A DNA stretch of 64,000 nt, from the NCBI GenBank assembly GCA_036785325.1, contig JAXIVH010000032.1, positions 3,511,534-3,575,533 on the forward strand, written 5' to 3'. The DNA is from Urophycis tenuis. Lineage: Eukaryota; Chordata; Actinopteri; Gadiformes; Phycidae. The notes below the pieces were generated by a model that worked only from the letters and a program-made list of their open reading frames with translations, did not search any database and was not told the DNA's origin. How positions within the stretch are numbered: the stretch's first letter is position 1; every line of letters starts with the position of its first letter. Shown piece by piece: positions 12,549 to 41,114 of this stretch. The translations under genes were made by a program, and so were the position numbers.

Positions 12549-14938
12549 GTTTGACCTGAAAATGTATGCTTTGGATATTGCAAAGTAAATATTGCAGGGT
12601 TATGATTTTGTGGTAACTAATATGTTGTTGTCCTACAAGGTAACTAAACATTGGTATTTACACAACTGTAAATAGTTTGAATTAACACAATAAATACATC
12701 ATTTGTTTCAAAAGCAAACAAACATATGGGATGATACAACACTTAATCTACAGAGTCGTAGTCTATGTTTTGGAAAGTTTCTTGAAAAAAGTAATAAAAA
12801 CATGTTTGTTTTTTAAATAAGGCATTGACATCTCCGCATAGACACAGGGTGGACCTCGGCCAGCTCTCAAACCTGATCTCCAGGTGCACCGCAGTGATCC
12901 ACGTCACGCTCAAAGTTCGCAGATAAAAATGAAAGTACTTTACCGGTTTAACTTTTGAAGCCGCCCGAGAGCTTATCTTCGTCTGTTGACCATTTTGAAG
13001 AAAATAAAAGTGCTTGTGAATGTATTCCTGTGTGGGTCTGTGCCGCCGGTTTCTTTTATTGTGTACGAGTACACACCTGTTGCGCTTGTGTGTGCGTACG
13101 TGGGACTGTTCACTACAGGGCGCACACATAATGTGACTGGAGACAGGAACTGTGTCTCTACAGCGACACCGATGGGCGTGGATGGCCTCCGGGTGCCGGG
13201 ATGATAAGTTTTGAGTTCGCGTTGCGAAAGTAATTCGTCGCATGTCCGGATGCATAAGTTTTCCTCTTTGGCACAGGAAGTAACCGCCAGACCTGACAGG
13301 ACAAACAAGGCCAACAAACAGCAGGTATGAAAAGAGTCACTGTTGACGAGAATAGAATAGAATAGAATAGAATAGAATAGAATAGAATAGAATAGAATCG
13401 AGTCGTATAAATGATGTAGGCCTATTCTTATTTCAATAAATTATTTTTATTTTCATTCAATTTATCATACTTTATTTTTACTTTCTTTTCGTCTTTTGTG
13501 AACAGGTATTATTAATTATAACCTGACTGTAATGTTCATGAAACATAAAATATCACGTCAGAATTATTTTATGGCTGATTAAACAAATTTCTCTGTTTCA
13601 TGGCGGTTATTATATTGGATAATACGGCAGATACAGCTGTGGCCTTCCCTGCCCACATCACCCTCTCGACTCCATTTCTGAAATAACATATCGGATTCAG
13701 CGGCTTCTGTGGCTGAAAGTGTTAAGTGTTAATTGCTTAAGTGTTAATTAAGTTATGATTGAAAAAATAATAATGTAACATTGTGTCACAAAACATTTTC
13801 ATAATCATTGTACGGGCAGTTTAGTGAAAAATTCTGATTTCTTTCAATAACTTATTGTATTTTTTTATATTTGATGTTTTTATATTTGATGTGTATACAT
13901 TTTGTGAAATCGTAATAGGTAGTCACAGTTTTACCTTACCTTATCTTTTTTTTGCCTAACAACGCCCCCTAGCGGTTTTTAAATCCCTCTAAACCTCTAC
14001 ATTTCTCAGGAATTATTGCTTAAACATGACCTCCTCTGAGAAAGTTTTGTTTGCGCCATAAATTGTTAACATTTCCTTGGGTGCCATTGGTTGTTTTTTA
14101 ATTCGGCAAACTGTTGTGTTCCTTGTTCGTCACAAATTAAGAGTCCCTCCCCTTAATGCTGATTGGTCCTATCATTTTTACATTTTTGAAAAATGCTTTC
14201 AATGGGCTGGCTGAAGGCCAGACTGATCAGGATGATCTGAATAATATGTGGACTATGTTTAACATCACTTGATGTGTTCAATTTAGAACATAATATAACT
14301 GTAGTATGACATTTACCTTCCACATCCTTGGTGGTCATGCGTGTAAAAAATTAATTCATCTGTGAATCAATGTGTCTGTTATTCTGGTGCTCAGACAACA
14401 AAAAAAACCTTGTTGTAAATACCCCTACTACAATCAACCCTAACCCAACAACTACAATTACATTCACAGCAGGCAATGAGGTGAATACTGGTTTTGAGTG
14501 CTTTTGAGGGAGATCTAGATTTAAAGGAAAAAGCATCCTTGGCCGTAGACTGTAGAGTGTTCCTCAACACAGAGTTGGCATTCCAGAATATTCCTTAGTA
14601 TTCCTGAGTGCTTTGCTATATTGGTGCTACGGTACGTTTCCTGTAGTTTCCCTGAGTGAGGATGAAAGTAAAACAGTCCCAGGGTGCCGAAGGTCCAACA
14701 GAACGCTCGCGAGCTTCCCGGAGCATTCCCATACCTCCGATGAAGGGGCGTACACAATTTACCATTAACCTCGTACACTACTCAACCAAAAACCTCGGAG
14801 CGCCACTCCGGCACGCATTCCGGGACCTTTCTGCGGCGTTCCAAACTTTCCACGGCGTTCGGGAGTGCCACATTTTTTTTGAGCGTGTTTAGGATCTTTT
14901 CCACGCCGTTCTGTGGACTTCCCGGCGCTGTCCTGGGG
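12549..14938. other. Spacer between mfsd6l and the pik3r5 3' end
   Basis: No gene is seen. On the minus strand this is the presumed 3' UTR and downstream flank of pik3r5. Candidate AATAAA signals for pik3r5 (TTTATT on the plus strand) lie at 13446-13451 and 13471-13476, about 1.5 kb after its stop. PIK3R6, which sits here in human, is not present. Confidence 0.5.
13350..13399. repeat. (AGAAT)n pentanucleotide microsatellite
   Basis: About ten perfect copies of AGAAT. Confidence 0.95.
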
Positions 14939-29947
<15,009 letters not shown>

Positions 29948-30254
29948 CTCACATGGCCCAACGGCTCGGTGGCCCAACGCAGAGCAGGACGGGGCCAGAA
30001 CCCGGCTCCAAAACCCCCGGACCGTTAGCGGACCGACCCAAAGGAAGTGCGCTGCGTGCGCGCTGCATGCAACAACTTGATGTCCTTATTTCCCTTCGAC
30101 CAAAAATAACCCGCTTCCTATAGCGCTCATTCTTCCTGCCGGTCAAACGGAGACTGAAAGACTTAATGTGCACACTAAGTGCGAAAAAAACCCGATAGAG
30201 TCATCCACTTCCTCCCAGACGTGAGTCATGTCATGTCAACACCGAGCGGAGACG

Positions 30255-30315
30255 AAGAACAAGAAGAAGAAGAACAAGAAGAAGAAGAACAAGAAGAAGA
30301 AGAAGAAGAAGAAGT
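30255..30315. repeat. (GAA)n / GAACAA microsatellite
   Basis: Purine-only tract of GAA triplets with regular ACA interruptions, about 310-370 bases upstream of the pik3r5 start codon. Confidence 0.9.
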
Positions 30316-30582
30316 CGACGGAACGCGCACTTCTCCATTTGCATTATTTCTGTCCATCTGACATCAATGATTAGTTTCATAGATGAATGAACAAAACGCA
30401 GCGCGAAGAAACTGATTCAACTGTGGTTCAAATCATGTCAATTAATTTCAAAGGGCTGTAGGCTGCAACATAAGGGAGAAAACACATATAGGCCTACAGT
30501 TTAAGATTATTGTTCGTATAACGTACAAGGTACAGAAAGTACCTTCTACAACTGCACATGTGTGGACATGCATGTGCGTATG

Positions 30583-30584
<2 letters not shown>

Positions 30585-30645
<61 letters not shown>

Positions 30646-30688
30646 GCGTGCGTGCGTGCGTGCGTGCGCGCGTGTGTGTGTGTGTGTT
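30585..30688. repeat. (GT)n / (GTGC)n microsatellite
   Basis: GT tract grading into GTGC units. Confidence 0.93.
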
Positions 30689-31931
30689 TGTGCGCCGTGG
30701 TTCTATTATCTGCCACCCTTGAGATGGAACGAACCTTCTTCCTCCCTTGACTTCATGTATTTCCATGATCATCCTGCTGCGTTCCCATACAAGTGGGGCG
30801 CCACACCATTGTCTCCGCGTCCATGTGTTTCCTCTCCGGCGGGCTGTGGCAGCGCTCAGCTGGTCCTGCGGTACACAGCCTGCGGCGGTATACAGCCTAC
30901 AGCACGCATCGTTTCGGGTCAAAGTCCTTTAAAAATAACAGATTTACGGGTGGCTTTCTGCTGTGACACCGGGATGTCCTGTCCTGGGATTTGTAAACTG
31001 TCATCTCATGTTATGTACACAGCTAAAATGACACTTTTGATCAGGAACTTTGCCTCGGATTTAATCTCAGGACTGATATCTGTTGGCTTGGCAGGTTCCT
31101 GGAGACTACAGAGAGGAAGGAGTTATCTTAGGAGAGACATAAAGCGTAACGCTGCTATTTGAAATTGAGACACAAGGGGTATGACGACCCTTTGTGGACA
31201 CAATCAGTAGAAACGTGTCAGACATTCCTTATTTCATTAATTAACCTCCCCACTATAGTAGAATGAATATTTTTAGATTAATACAATATTTTATTAATTT
31301 ATACAAATTCGTAAAATAATGTATGATACGTTGGATACGCTGTGTGTAATCTAAGCGCCTGATTCCTTTCTGAACCAGATCACAGCAATTAGATGTTCCC
31401 CCTGGGCTTTCACAGACTTTCATATGCAAAATCAGAATGAATTATTCATTCTGTGGCCTATACTCAGGTGTCCTGATTGGATTCATTTATTCCACTGACC
31501 CTTTATTCACCACAGATATACAGTTCAGATGTACATTCATTTTTGGGGGGGATAGTTTGACACTATTTCAACGTCTCGTTTGTTCGCATCTCCCAACGCA
31601 ACCGTTACAGTTTATTTTGTGAACTTGCGTTTGTTAGGGTTTTGACGTAGCCTGACAACTTGCGCAGAACAACAAACAGAAGCACGGAAATGCGCATCGT
31701 TGCAAGCCATTCATCTTTATGCAGGATATGCATAATTCTACATATAGGAGTTGTTGACATGTTGGCCATTAGTGCGTAGACTGAGCACAGGCCTACTTTT
31801 ATCCAGCCTATACCCAGGCCTAGTCCTACATTCACTGCCGTGCTACTTATTGATTGAATTTACCAAATAAATAGGCCTACACTGTCGCGTTCACTACTAA
31901 CTGTATGTATTACTATGCAGGGGGTGGGACG

Positions 31932-31940
31932 TATATAAAT
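31932..31940 (+). promoter_or_regulatory. Candidate TATA box for ntn1
   Basis: TATATAAAT lies about 590 bases upstream of the ntn1 start codon. If used, transcription would begin near 31960-31970 and give a roughly 560-base 5' UTR. A possible acceptor (CTAAC ... TTCTTTCGAATCGAG, ending 32510) leaves open a separate non-coding first exon. Confidence 0.35.
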
Positions 31941-32526
31941 GTGTAATGACTTTGGTTCACCGACGGGTGTCGCTGTTTCCACTCTCTGTCCACACGCCCT
32001 CTCAGAGGCAGGCGCGCCGGGCGCTGCTGTGGGGAAGTGAGCGCCAGAGAGGGAATGGGACAGCAGAAGCTGGAGGTGGCCAGAGGTGTGACTGAGTGAA
32101 GAAGACGCACAACCAGTTGGTGCTTTGCCATTATCCTTATTTTGGGATTATTTTTAAAAAGGTTTTATAAATAAGAACAGACAGGCCTAAAAGAGTATTT
32201 TGTTGAGGGGTGTTGAACGGAATAGGGTTTTGTGAGGGAGTTGTGGCACTTTCTTTTCTGAACTGTTACTTCGAGGTAGTGTCATCTTGTGGAGTTTCCT
32301 CGTAAGAATATATTATTTATTTATACATCAATGTGCATGCTTGACTTTGCCAGAATCTCGCTCTTCTTGCGCTCGTATTTACTTGTACTTACTTGTATCC
32401 GCTGTGGAAAACGTATAGCTCGTTCTTTTGACACTTTTAAATTCAGATCTTCCAGCCCTAACTCGTTTCTTTTTTTTTCTAACATATTTGTGTCTTTTCT
32501 TTCGAATCGAGGACCGTGGCCGAGAG

Positions 32527-33553
32527 ATGCTCGCGATGTGGAAGGTTTGGGTTTCCCTGGTGACGGTGTCTCTGCTCGCCCGGGCAGCGCGCGGGGGGTA
32601 CGGGCTGAGCATGTTCGCCGCGCAGTCCTCTCCCCCGGACCCGTGCTACGACGAGAACGGGAACCCGCGCAGGTGCATCCCGGACTTTGTCAACTCGGCG
32701 TTCGGCAAGGACGTGCGCGTGTCCAGCACGTGCGGGAGCCCCGCGGCCCGCTACTGCGTGGTGGCCGAGAAGGGCGACGGGGACGAGGACGAGAGGACGC
32801 GGGACTGCCACACGTGCGACGCCGAGGACCCCAAGAAGTCCCACCCGCCGGCGTATCTGACCGACCTCAACAACCCGCACAACCTCACCTGCTGGCGCTC
32901 CGAAAACTACGTGCAGTACCCGCAGAACGTCACGCTCACCCTGTCGCTGGGGAAGAAGTTCGAGGTGACGTACGTGAGTCTCCAGTTCTGCTCGCCGCGG
33001 CCCGAGTCCATGGCCATTTTCAAGTCCATGGACTACGGCAAGTCCTGGGTGCCCTTCCAGTTCTACTCCACGCAGTGCAAGAAGATGTTCAACCGGCAGA
33101 ACAAGGCGACGATCACCAAGCAGAACGAGCAGGAGGCCATCTGCACCGACTCGCACACCGACATGCACCCGCTCACCGGCGGCCTCATCGCCTTCAGCAC
33201 GCTGGACGGCCGGCCGTCGGCGCACGACTTCGACAACTCGCCGGTGCTGCAGGACTGGGTGACGGCCACGGACGTGAAAGTGACGTTCAGCCGGCTGCAC
33301 ACGCTCGGGGACGAGAACGAGGACGACTCGGAGCTGGCGCGCGACTCTTACTTTTACGCGGTGTCGGACCTGCAGGTGGGCGGCAGGTGCAAGTGCAACG
33401 GCCACGCGTCCAAGTGCGTGCGGGACCGGGACGGGAACCTGGTGTGCGAGTGCAAGCACAACACGGCGGGGCCGGAGTGCGACAGGTGCAAGCCGTTCCA
33501 CTACGACCGGCCCTGGCAGCGCGCGACAGCCCGGGAGGCGAACGAATGCGTCG
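32527..33553 (+). CDS. ntn1: Netrin-1, first coding exon (partial gene)
   Basis: Netrins are secreted laminin-related guidance cues that bind DCC/neogenin and UNC5 receptors. This exon encodes 342 residues plus one base. The signal peptide starts MLAMWKVWVSLVTVSLLARA. The laminin N-terminal (VI) domain includes DPCYDENGNPRRCIPDFVN, FGKDVRVSSTCG, LTDLNNPHNLTCW, SLQFCSPRPESMAI, FQFYSTQCKKM and DSYFYAVSDLQVGGRC. The first laminin-type EGF module follows (CKHNTAGPECDRCKPFHYDR, ending NECV). The donor GTAAGC after one base of the next codon matches the vertebrate exon end. The frame is open upstream, but only this Met precedes a signal peptide. Exons for the remaining LE modules and the NTR domain are not found before the N gap. 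The LamN loop near DGDEDERTRD is a little longer and more acidic than in human. Teleosts have ntn1a and ntn1b; which one this is cannot be decided. Confidence 0.96.
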
Positions 33554-35691
33554 GTAAGCCAAAAAAGACCCCTCACTTTCCTCCGGGTGTTCTAACGGTC
33601 TTCACGGGTTAACGAGCTCAACGCTCTGCGGTTGTTCACGCTCACCCCTCCCAGGGGACATCCAGTCGTTTCGTGAAGTCATGCTTTACATGTAGGCCTA
33701 CAAGTAGGCCCTACTTTTCGTTCAAAGAAACACTTGATTAGTTTTTTTTTTCGGTGGGAGATATTGGCCCTATAATGCGATGGTTGTCGTTCTCCAGCAC
33801 ACAGTTGTTATTGTGTCGAGTCCAGTTTAATATTATATACAGTGTATATATAATATATATTCTGTAGATTTGTAGATTTATTTTTGGTAGGGTATTGTTT
33901 ATGCAAATTGATAAGCTACTTGGCAGCCGATATTGACTGCGTAAAGTTTGCCCAAATGTATGATACAAAGCATCACATTGTAAAGAGAAACAAATGCCTT
34001 GTTCTTTAAACATGGTCAGGTAACCATGCCACTGGGGCATAATTCCAATCCATTTCGTGTTTTAATGGCCTACACTTTCGAAATATGCGACTAATAACAT
34101 TGTCATTGTCAGACTAATATAATAGACTATATTAAACATTTACAAGCCTTTAAGCAAACGCAATTGAACGCCTATTAATCATAGGGCCTACTTCATTATT
34201 TATAGCAGGTTAAATTGAAGATAACATTTTTAATAATTGAATACCCTAATAAGTAAGAACGCGTCGTCTTGTCTTTTCAAGTCCACCATTGAAATCTGCT
34301 AAGCCAAGAAAAAGAAAAAACTAAACTAAAACCAGCCTATAAAACCCCGTGAAGAAAGGAAAGAACAGCGGCTCCGTTTGTTGGGGGCTGATTGGTGTCA
34401 TTAGTCCTCAGGTTTCACGCCGAGAAGTCGTCTGTAAGGATGGACGGCCGTGGCGTGGGTTGGTTCCACAAACAGCTGCTTCTATCAGATCTCCGGGGCG
34501 ATTAGGGGGCTTTTATTGACATGTTTGGCACGTAGAGTGTAAACTGCCTGTTGGGGGGCTAGTAAGCCATTCAACAGGGGGTGGACAGACCCGCCGAAGC
34601 GCTCATAAAGCACATTCAAACTTTACGCCCTGTACCAGTAGAGTTTAGGCCTACAACGTCGTTTGCAAACATGATTTAATTGACTTTGCAGGCTATTTAG
34701 TCACGCCTCGAATGCATAACAAAAAAAAAAATCTGACGGCTGATCCTAAAACGGAAGTGTTCCTACACACCTCCATGGTTTGTGCAGCAATGCAGAACAA
34801 CTGAACAAGTTGTTCTCCGTGCCCTTCGCCTTTCTGGTCTTGGCGAGGCCTGCGTGTGAGTGTATTTTACTGAAACAAAAGCTTTGTCACACGGTGGGGC
34901 GTCCATCACCCTGTCAGCGCGACCCCCCTCCCCCTCCCGTTCTCCTTTTTTTATGTGTGATCAGATAAAGACAGCGCGGGCATGCCGTCCCGAGGCCCGG
35001 GGGAGAAAGAGTAAAATATACGGGTGGCCTCGGAGCTTTGTGTTGCGCGGGGAGGGGGGCGGGCAGGAGGGCGGGGTCGTGTTAATTAACGCTGTCGCAG
35101 CGGTTCCACGGTCTGGCTCCGCGCGCCGCGGCACAATGCCGGGCGCTATAGTGATCGGCCTCGAACCTGCCTCGTTGTAAATGTCGGGACGGCTCCTCGA
35201 GCCCCGCGTCCCCGGGGCCTCTAATGTATAGGCTTCTTAATGAGGCTGTGAGAGCCGGAAGAGATCGGGGTTAGAGTGGAGAGGGATATTGGCCACCCTC
35301 TCGCAGGCATTAAGGAAGCAAGACAAAGTCAGTTTCCCATGACTTTGAATGCAGGTTGGCCATCTTATTTTCTTTCTTTCTTTTTTTTTTCTTTTTTTCT
35401 TTTTTTCGAAAAGCATTTACATTGGCAGCGCAAACTTTTACATTCCTACCAACTGCTGTCGCATGAAATGCAAATGTCTTAATATGCCGGCCCCCGAAAT
35501 GGTGTGCGCTTGCAGCACAGCCGACATTCCTAACCACCTGTCAGTTTTTAAAAAGTAAAATAAATCTATATAATTATTTTGGAAATGTTGTCACCACATT
35601 GACCCGCTACAATTAATTTGAAATAATTTACAATTACAGGAAATACACAAAGTATACAAAGTCAGTGTAACATAGATTCAAAAGTGCACAG

Positions 35692-35700
35692 ACACACACA

Positions 35701-35779
<79 letters not shown>
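35692..35779. repeat. (CA)n microsatellite
   Basis: About 40 CA units with a CTCA edge. Confidence 0.96.
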
Positions 35780-35783
<4 letters not shown>

Positions 35784-37184
35784 AGAGGCAGAGAAGGGGA
35801 TCTCTGTTCTGTGTAAGGTCTCTGAAACAGCTGCACCTTATTCTTATTATTTGGAGTTGTTTCCACCCCTTGACCCCTTGATGACCCCTGACCTGCAGGT
35901 GCGCCCCCTGCTTCCTTTTTGGGATTGAGTTTGTCTGTGGAGAAACTCTACACTGCCGATCAGCATATTGATAACTATCAGCCTGTCTGTCAATATGATC
36001 CCTTCCAGGGTTTAACGTTGAGTTTGCTGTCCTTTATCAAGTAGCTTTCAAAACCACGCCCCCTTCATCACCTGGCTTTCCAACTGGCTACAGTCTATTC
36101 CATCCATGTCATGTTCAACGACAAAGTCTGACGTTTTTTTTTTGTTTTGCTCCATGCAGCCCTTGTGATGTTTCAGCATACAAGCGCTTCTTTCCTGAAT
36201 GTCGGGAATTCCGTGCCGTAGAATTCCTGCCTCACGGAACGTCGTTTTTTTCTTTGTTATTTTCTCAGAGCGGCAGGTGTATCGTTCGTCTTATCAGATC
36301 GGAATTTCTTTTCCTTTGTTCTCGTTTTTTTTTTTTTTTTTACAACCCAGATGCTTGTCTCTGGCGTGTATTTGTTCCCCGCTGAAAGCCTTCGCCGGCC
36401 CCGCTGACCCCGAACAGACCTGAGAGTGTGCGGGTCCGACCGGCGCATCGGCGGCTCACCTGACAGAGACTCGTGAAACAAGTAGAGTCCGCCCCGCAAA
36501 CTCTCATAATCACCTCTCGGGTGGTCCTTGAAGTCATTCATGGATTCATGTCGGGGTTTTTTTCCATCGTTATTTCCCTTCTACTGCGTTTATATATATA
36601 TATTTAGATCTGTTTTATTTCTTGTATTTGTTGTGCCCCTCAAGAGTCAAATTAACATGTTCAAATGAAGAGGGCGGCAGGGTAGTCTTGTCGGGGTAAA
36701 CATGTATCCGTCCCTGCCAAAAGGTTGTGGGTTCAGGATTAAAAAAAAAAATATATATATATAGCTCAAACTCTCGGCGTGTGACGATAGGCTACTACAC
36801 CGCAGGAGACCGGCCCCTGATTGGCCGATAAGCAGGCACTCGCAGCGCTGAACCATGTGACCGCTAGAGGTCTTGGTGGTGGTGTGTCTGAACACATGGC
36901 TGTCTGCATCTGGCCCTCGTTTCAGACCCTCTCCAACGGCCCATGTGACCAAGCGGAGATATTTCTCAACACAATGATGTCATAGATATTCTAGTAATGA
37001 CACTCTGCCTCTCTGCCCGCTCGCTACCTCTCGCTCTGGTTCTCACGCTCCGTATCGCTTGTTCTGTGACTTTGGCTGTTGCAGTCTTTTTTTGTTTTTT
37101 ACGATCTCTTTTCTATTTGTTTTTCTCTCCCGCGCCATCCCTTACATGCTCCCCTCGCAGTTGTTCTCCCTGCTCTCTCTCTCC

Positions 37185-37348
<164 letters not shown>

Positions 37349-38106
37349 GTTATTCATTCCTGTTCCAGCTGTGCGTGTTGCTGCCATGTGTTACACCGTG
37401 AACTGTAATGCAAGACGTTTGTGCACTCTGCATTTATAATGAGTGTAGTTTGTCAAAGTCACAACTTATTACAGCATTTCACAGTGTTTACAGTGGAGCA
37501 TTTCGAAGCAAATTAACCCTATTATGGGGAATTGAATTAGCCATACAGTGACAAAACATCTGTAAACAACAATAGTGAATTATTTGGTTTTAGCAGATTG
37601 TAATTCAATGAACGTGATTTATGAAAATACTAATCACATGCAAGGAACTGAATTCTATCAATCTTTCTGTCTTTGTGTGAATCAATTTGTATTTGTATGT
37701 GATTCTGTATCGGCCGTCTCTTGTTTACTTTCACGTTGTCCATCTTAATTATGACTTGATCAAAGATCGTCTGCCGTCCTGCTCTGCAGCCTAATCAGGC
37801 AGTCCTGAAACCTAATGCAGCTTAAAGCCTTGAAGACGTGACGCCAAATGCAGCCTGAGGCCATGCAGATATGCAGCCAAAAGCCATTCAGTCCTGCAAT
37901 CTAAAGCCATGCAGATCTGCACCTTTGCAGTGTCGTAGCCGAAAGCCATGCAGATCCACAGAGCCAATGCAACTAATGCAAGTTGCATGTGTTTGTGATG
38001 CATGAACTCCCCTTCAGGCCTTTAAGATCCAGTCCCATGTTTCACAAAGAGACTGTAAACAAAGACAATCTTTTTTTTTAAAGGGATTTCTTGGGATAGG
38101 CAGAGG

Positions 38107-38140
38107 GGGGGGGGGTGGGGGGGGGGGGGGGGGGGGGGGA
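38107..38140. repeat. Poly(G) tract
   Basis: More than 30 G with one T and a closing A. Such tracts are error-prone in sequencing, so the length is uncertain. Confidence 0.85.
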
Positions 38141-38734
38141 GTCTCTGAAATCCTTGCTCTGGTACGACAGTAAGACCGTTTCCTCTGGGCATGTGTTTCT
38201 GTGTAAGGTTTTTGTTTTGGTCGGGCTCTTGATTTAAGACAGAGCTTTCTCACGGGGCCGCTCAAAGTGGACCCTAGCACGCTGGATCCTTCCGGGGGGG
38301 GAAGGGGCCTAAAGGTGACCCAAAGAGGCTCACGGGTCGATGCCCCGGAACGGGCAGTCCGCACGCAGGGTCCCGTGTGGTTCGACGCGTTGGCCAGAGC
38401 CTGGCATTAACCGCCGCCCGGGTTGGGGGTGTTCCATTCCCACCGGGGACCACACACACACTCGCGAAGGCCCTCGCGGTACTGGCGAGATGCTTTTTGG
38501 GTAAAAGCGCCCACCCAACGTCCTGTTCTGAGGAGCGAGGGTTTTCGACGTGTATAAAGCACATGGTCTGAAACGTGATGACGTTGGCGGCCGTTGTCCA
38601 TGGTTTGGTGAATGGCTTTGCGTCGACGGCGTATGCTTTTAGCGTGTTGCGGGCACTGGCGCGGGCTTTGAAGCGCGGCGCGGTCACGGGCAATCAGTCA
38701 TGTCGAACCAAGTGGCCAGAAAACCACAGCCGAC

Positions 38735-39007
38735 ACACACACACACACACACGCACCCACGCACACGCGCGCGCACACACCCACAAGCACTCACAAAAAC
38801 ATGGTTGTTGCTGTGTGTAACCATAGAGACAGGTTTATATGCCGACCAGTGTAGCCGCAGGTGTGTGTGGTGTGTGGTGTGTGGTGTGTGTGTGTGTGTG
38901 TGTTGTGTGTGTGCGTGTGTGGTGTGTGTGTGCGTGTGGTGTGTGTGTGCGTGTGTGTGTGTGTGTGCGTGTGCGTGCGTGCGTGTGGTGTGTGTGTGTG
39001 TGTGTGT
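38735..39007. repeat. Paired (CA)n and (GT)n tracts
   Basis: CA-rich 38735-38790 and GT-rich 38861-39007 face each other across about 70 bases and could pair into a long imperfect hairpin. Confidence 0.8.
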
Positions 39008-39120
39008 TTCCCGCATGTGTAACAACAAAAGGCAACAAAACTGAAGCAACAACCATAACCCACACAAAGGAAAGAAAAAAACCCTCTGCCTTGTGTTGGT
39101 CTCTTGTTTGTTTACGTTGC

Positions 39121-39185
39121 ATTACCTTAGATTACGGTGATTTAGCTGACGCTTTTATCCAGAGCGACAACCGTGGGGATCCAAA
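39121..39185 (-). mobile_element. SINE-like fragment
   Basis: Contains TTTAGCTGACGCTTTTATCC AGAGCGAC, the conserved fish SINE tail motif. Confidence 0.45.
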
Positions 39186-39345
39186 CCAAAAACTGCAATA
39201 ATCATGAACATAAACTCATCGAACGGCCAAACTGCTGCGAGGGCTACGTTTGAGAAACTTTAGTGGGTGTTTTTTTCATGGGCCAGGATGCAATCATGAG
39301 GACGGCAAACAATCATGATTGAAGAGCGATAGAGAGCAGTCCTGC

Positions 39346-39437
39346 AGAGGGAGAGAGATAGAGAGGGAGAGCCGAGGGTGAGGGAGAGAGTGTGTGTGAG
39401 GGAGAAAAGAAAGAGAGGGATAGAGAGAGAATGAGAG

Positions 39438-39498
<61 letters not shown>

Positions 39499-39670
39499 GG
39501 GATAGAGAGAGAGAGAGAGAGACAGACAGAGAGAGAGAGACAGAGAGAGAGAGTGTGAGGGAGAGAGAGAGCGAGAGAGAGAGAGACAGAGAGAGAGATA
39601 CAGAGAGAGAGAGTGTGAGGGGGAGAGAGAGAGAGAGAGACAGAGAGAGAGATACAGAGAGAGAGAGAGC

Positions 39671-39719
<49 letters not shown>

Positions 39720-39765
39720 GGAGAGGGAGAGGGAGAGGGAGAGAGAGACAGAGAGAGAGACGGTG
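39346..39765. repeat. Long impure (GA)n tract
   Basis: About 420 bases of GA-rich purine sequence with GACA, GATA and GTGAGG interruptions recurring at roughly 60-bp spacing. Confidence 0.93.
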
Positions 39766-40280
39766 GAGGGTCTCGCGTTGGAGCGGTTGTTGCCGAGGGG
39801 AAATGGATGCACATGTTGGTTTATATGTTGAGATGGTGGAGCCCCGCGCGCCAGCTCCTCTGCAGGGTTTAACCCTGTGCCAGCCCCTGTGTGTGTGTGT
39901 GTGTGTGTGTGACTGGAGCAGGCAGCCAGGCAAGGGGCCCAAGCGCTCCTAGGTGGCCCAGGGACACACACCGAGCTGGGGGGGAGGAGTCAGGGGTGTG
40001 AGGGGGGTCCCTCATGGAACTGCAGCAAAGCAGTCTGGGAATGATTAATGGACCAATGGAATGACACGCTCCGCGGCTCGGGCCCCCCCGCTGCACTGAC
40101 ACTGACACACACCACACACACCACACACAACATAGACACACACGTAGACACACAGACGCACACATAGATAGACGCACACACATTCACACATCCTCTCATA
40201 AACACACACACACACACATTAACCACCCACTTTACCCATTTACCTCCCTGTGATAAAAGCCACCATCACACACATACACA

Positions 40281-40282
<2 letters not shown>

Positions 40283-40378
<96 letters not shown>
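40283..40378. repeat. (GT)n microsatellite
   Basis: About 47 GT units with one TT interruption; CA-rich stretches flank it on both sides. Confidence 0.95.
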
Positions 40379-41114
40379 CAGACACCACAGACCCCCTGCT
40401 CCCAAACACAGACACACACACACACACACACACAAAACCCAGGACACCCCCACCCACACACACACACTAGCCACTTAGCCTATGTATTTGACCTTTACTG
40501 TACCTTCCTCTTGCACTGTACAAAGACAGCAAAAAATTTGCAGCCATCCATCACAGTTTGCCTCAGCCGTCATCCGTCTCTCACAGGGCCAGAGAAACAT
40601 CTTTACTCCATATACTATCCTATGCACTGGCCTATAGACATTCTATACACTTTTTCCCTCTGAGATGCTGAAGTGTGCTGTGTTTTGGAGACCAGTGTGT
40701 TTTGGAGACTTTTGGTCTCCAAAGAAAAGTGGACGAATTGCTGACTTTTCTCAACGTCAGAGAATCTGGAAAATACCTGCGTGTCCAGGAGTGAGCGTAG
40801 CCATTCCCCAGAGTGTGCTTCTTCTTCCTCTCCTTCTCCTTGTTCCTCCTCCTCCTCCTCCTCCTCCCTCCTCCTCCTCCTCTTCCTCCTCCTCCGAGAG
40901 AGAAAGAAGAGAGGAATCCGCTGTTGGATTACTGTAAGTGGAGGAGATGCATCAGGGTAGTTAAGAGTACAGAGATATAAATATACCTCCCAGGCCACGC
41001 TGTACAGTGAGCAGGGAGGACACACGGCAAGCACCGAACACACTGAGACACCCCCACCACCCCACCCCATTCTGGGTCTGAGGGGGAGAGAAAGAGATGG
41101 AAAATAGTGTACTA

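Larger units (their letters stand above)
29948..31930. other. Intergenic region between divergent pik3r5 and ntn1
   Basis: This holds the presumed 5' flank and promoter of pik3r5 (minus) and upstream sequence of ntn1 (plus). A GAA/GAACAA repeat (30255-30315) and a (GT)n/(GTGC)n tract (30585-30688) are present. No TATA box or other core element for pik3r5 could be named with confidence, and no further gene is seen. Confidence 0.5.

Noticed and set aside
32289..33557. 422-codon plus and 365-codon minus frames over the netrin exon
   Set aside because: They are shadows of the ntn1 coding exon in other frames, with no domains and no splice logic.
38700..39010. Functional long-hairpin RNA from facing CA and GT tracts
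   Set aside because: The pairing follows simply from complementary microsatellites, and nothing suggests a transcript.
39260..39971. Long Ser-Leu frames on the minus strand
   Set aside because: They are produced by the (GA)n/(CT)n tract. The same applies to poly His-Thr, Cys-Val and Arg-Glu frames elsewhere.
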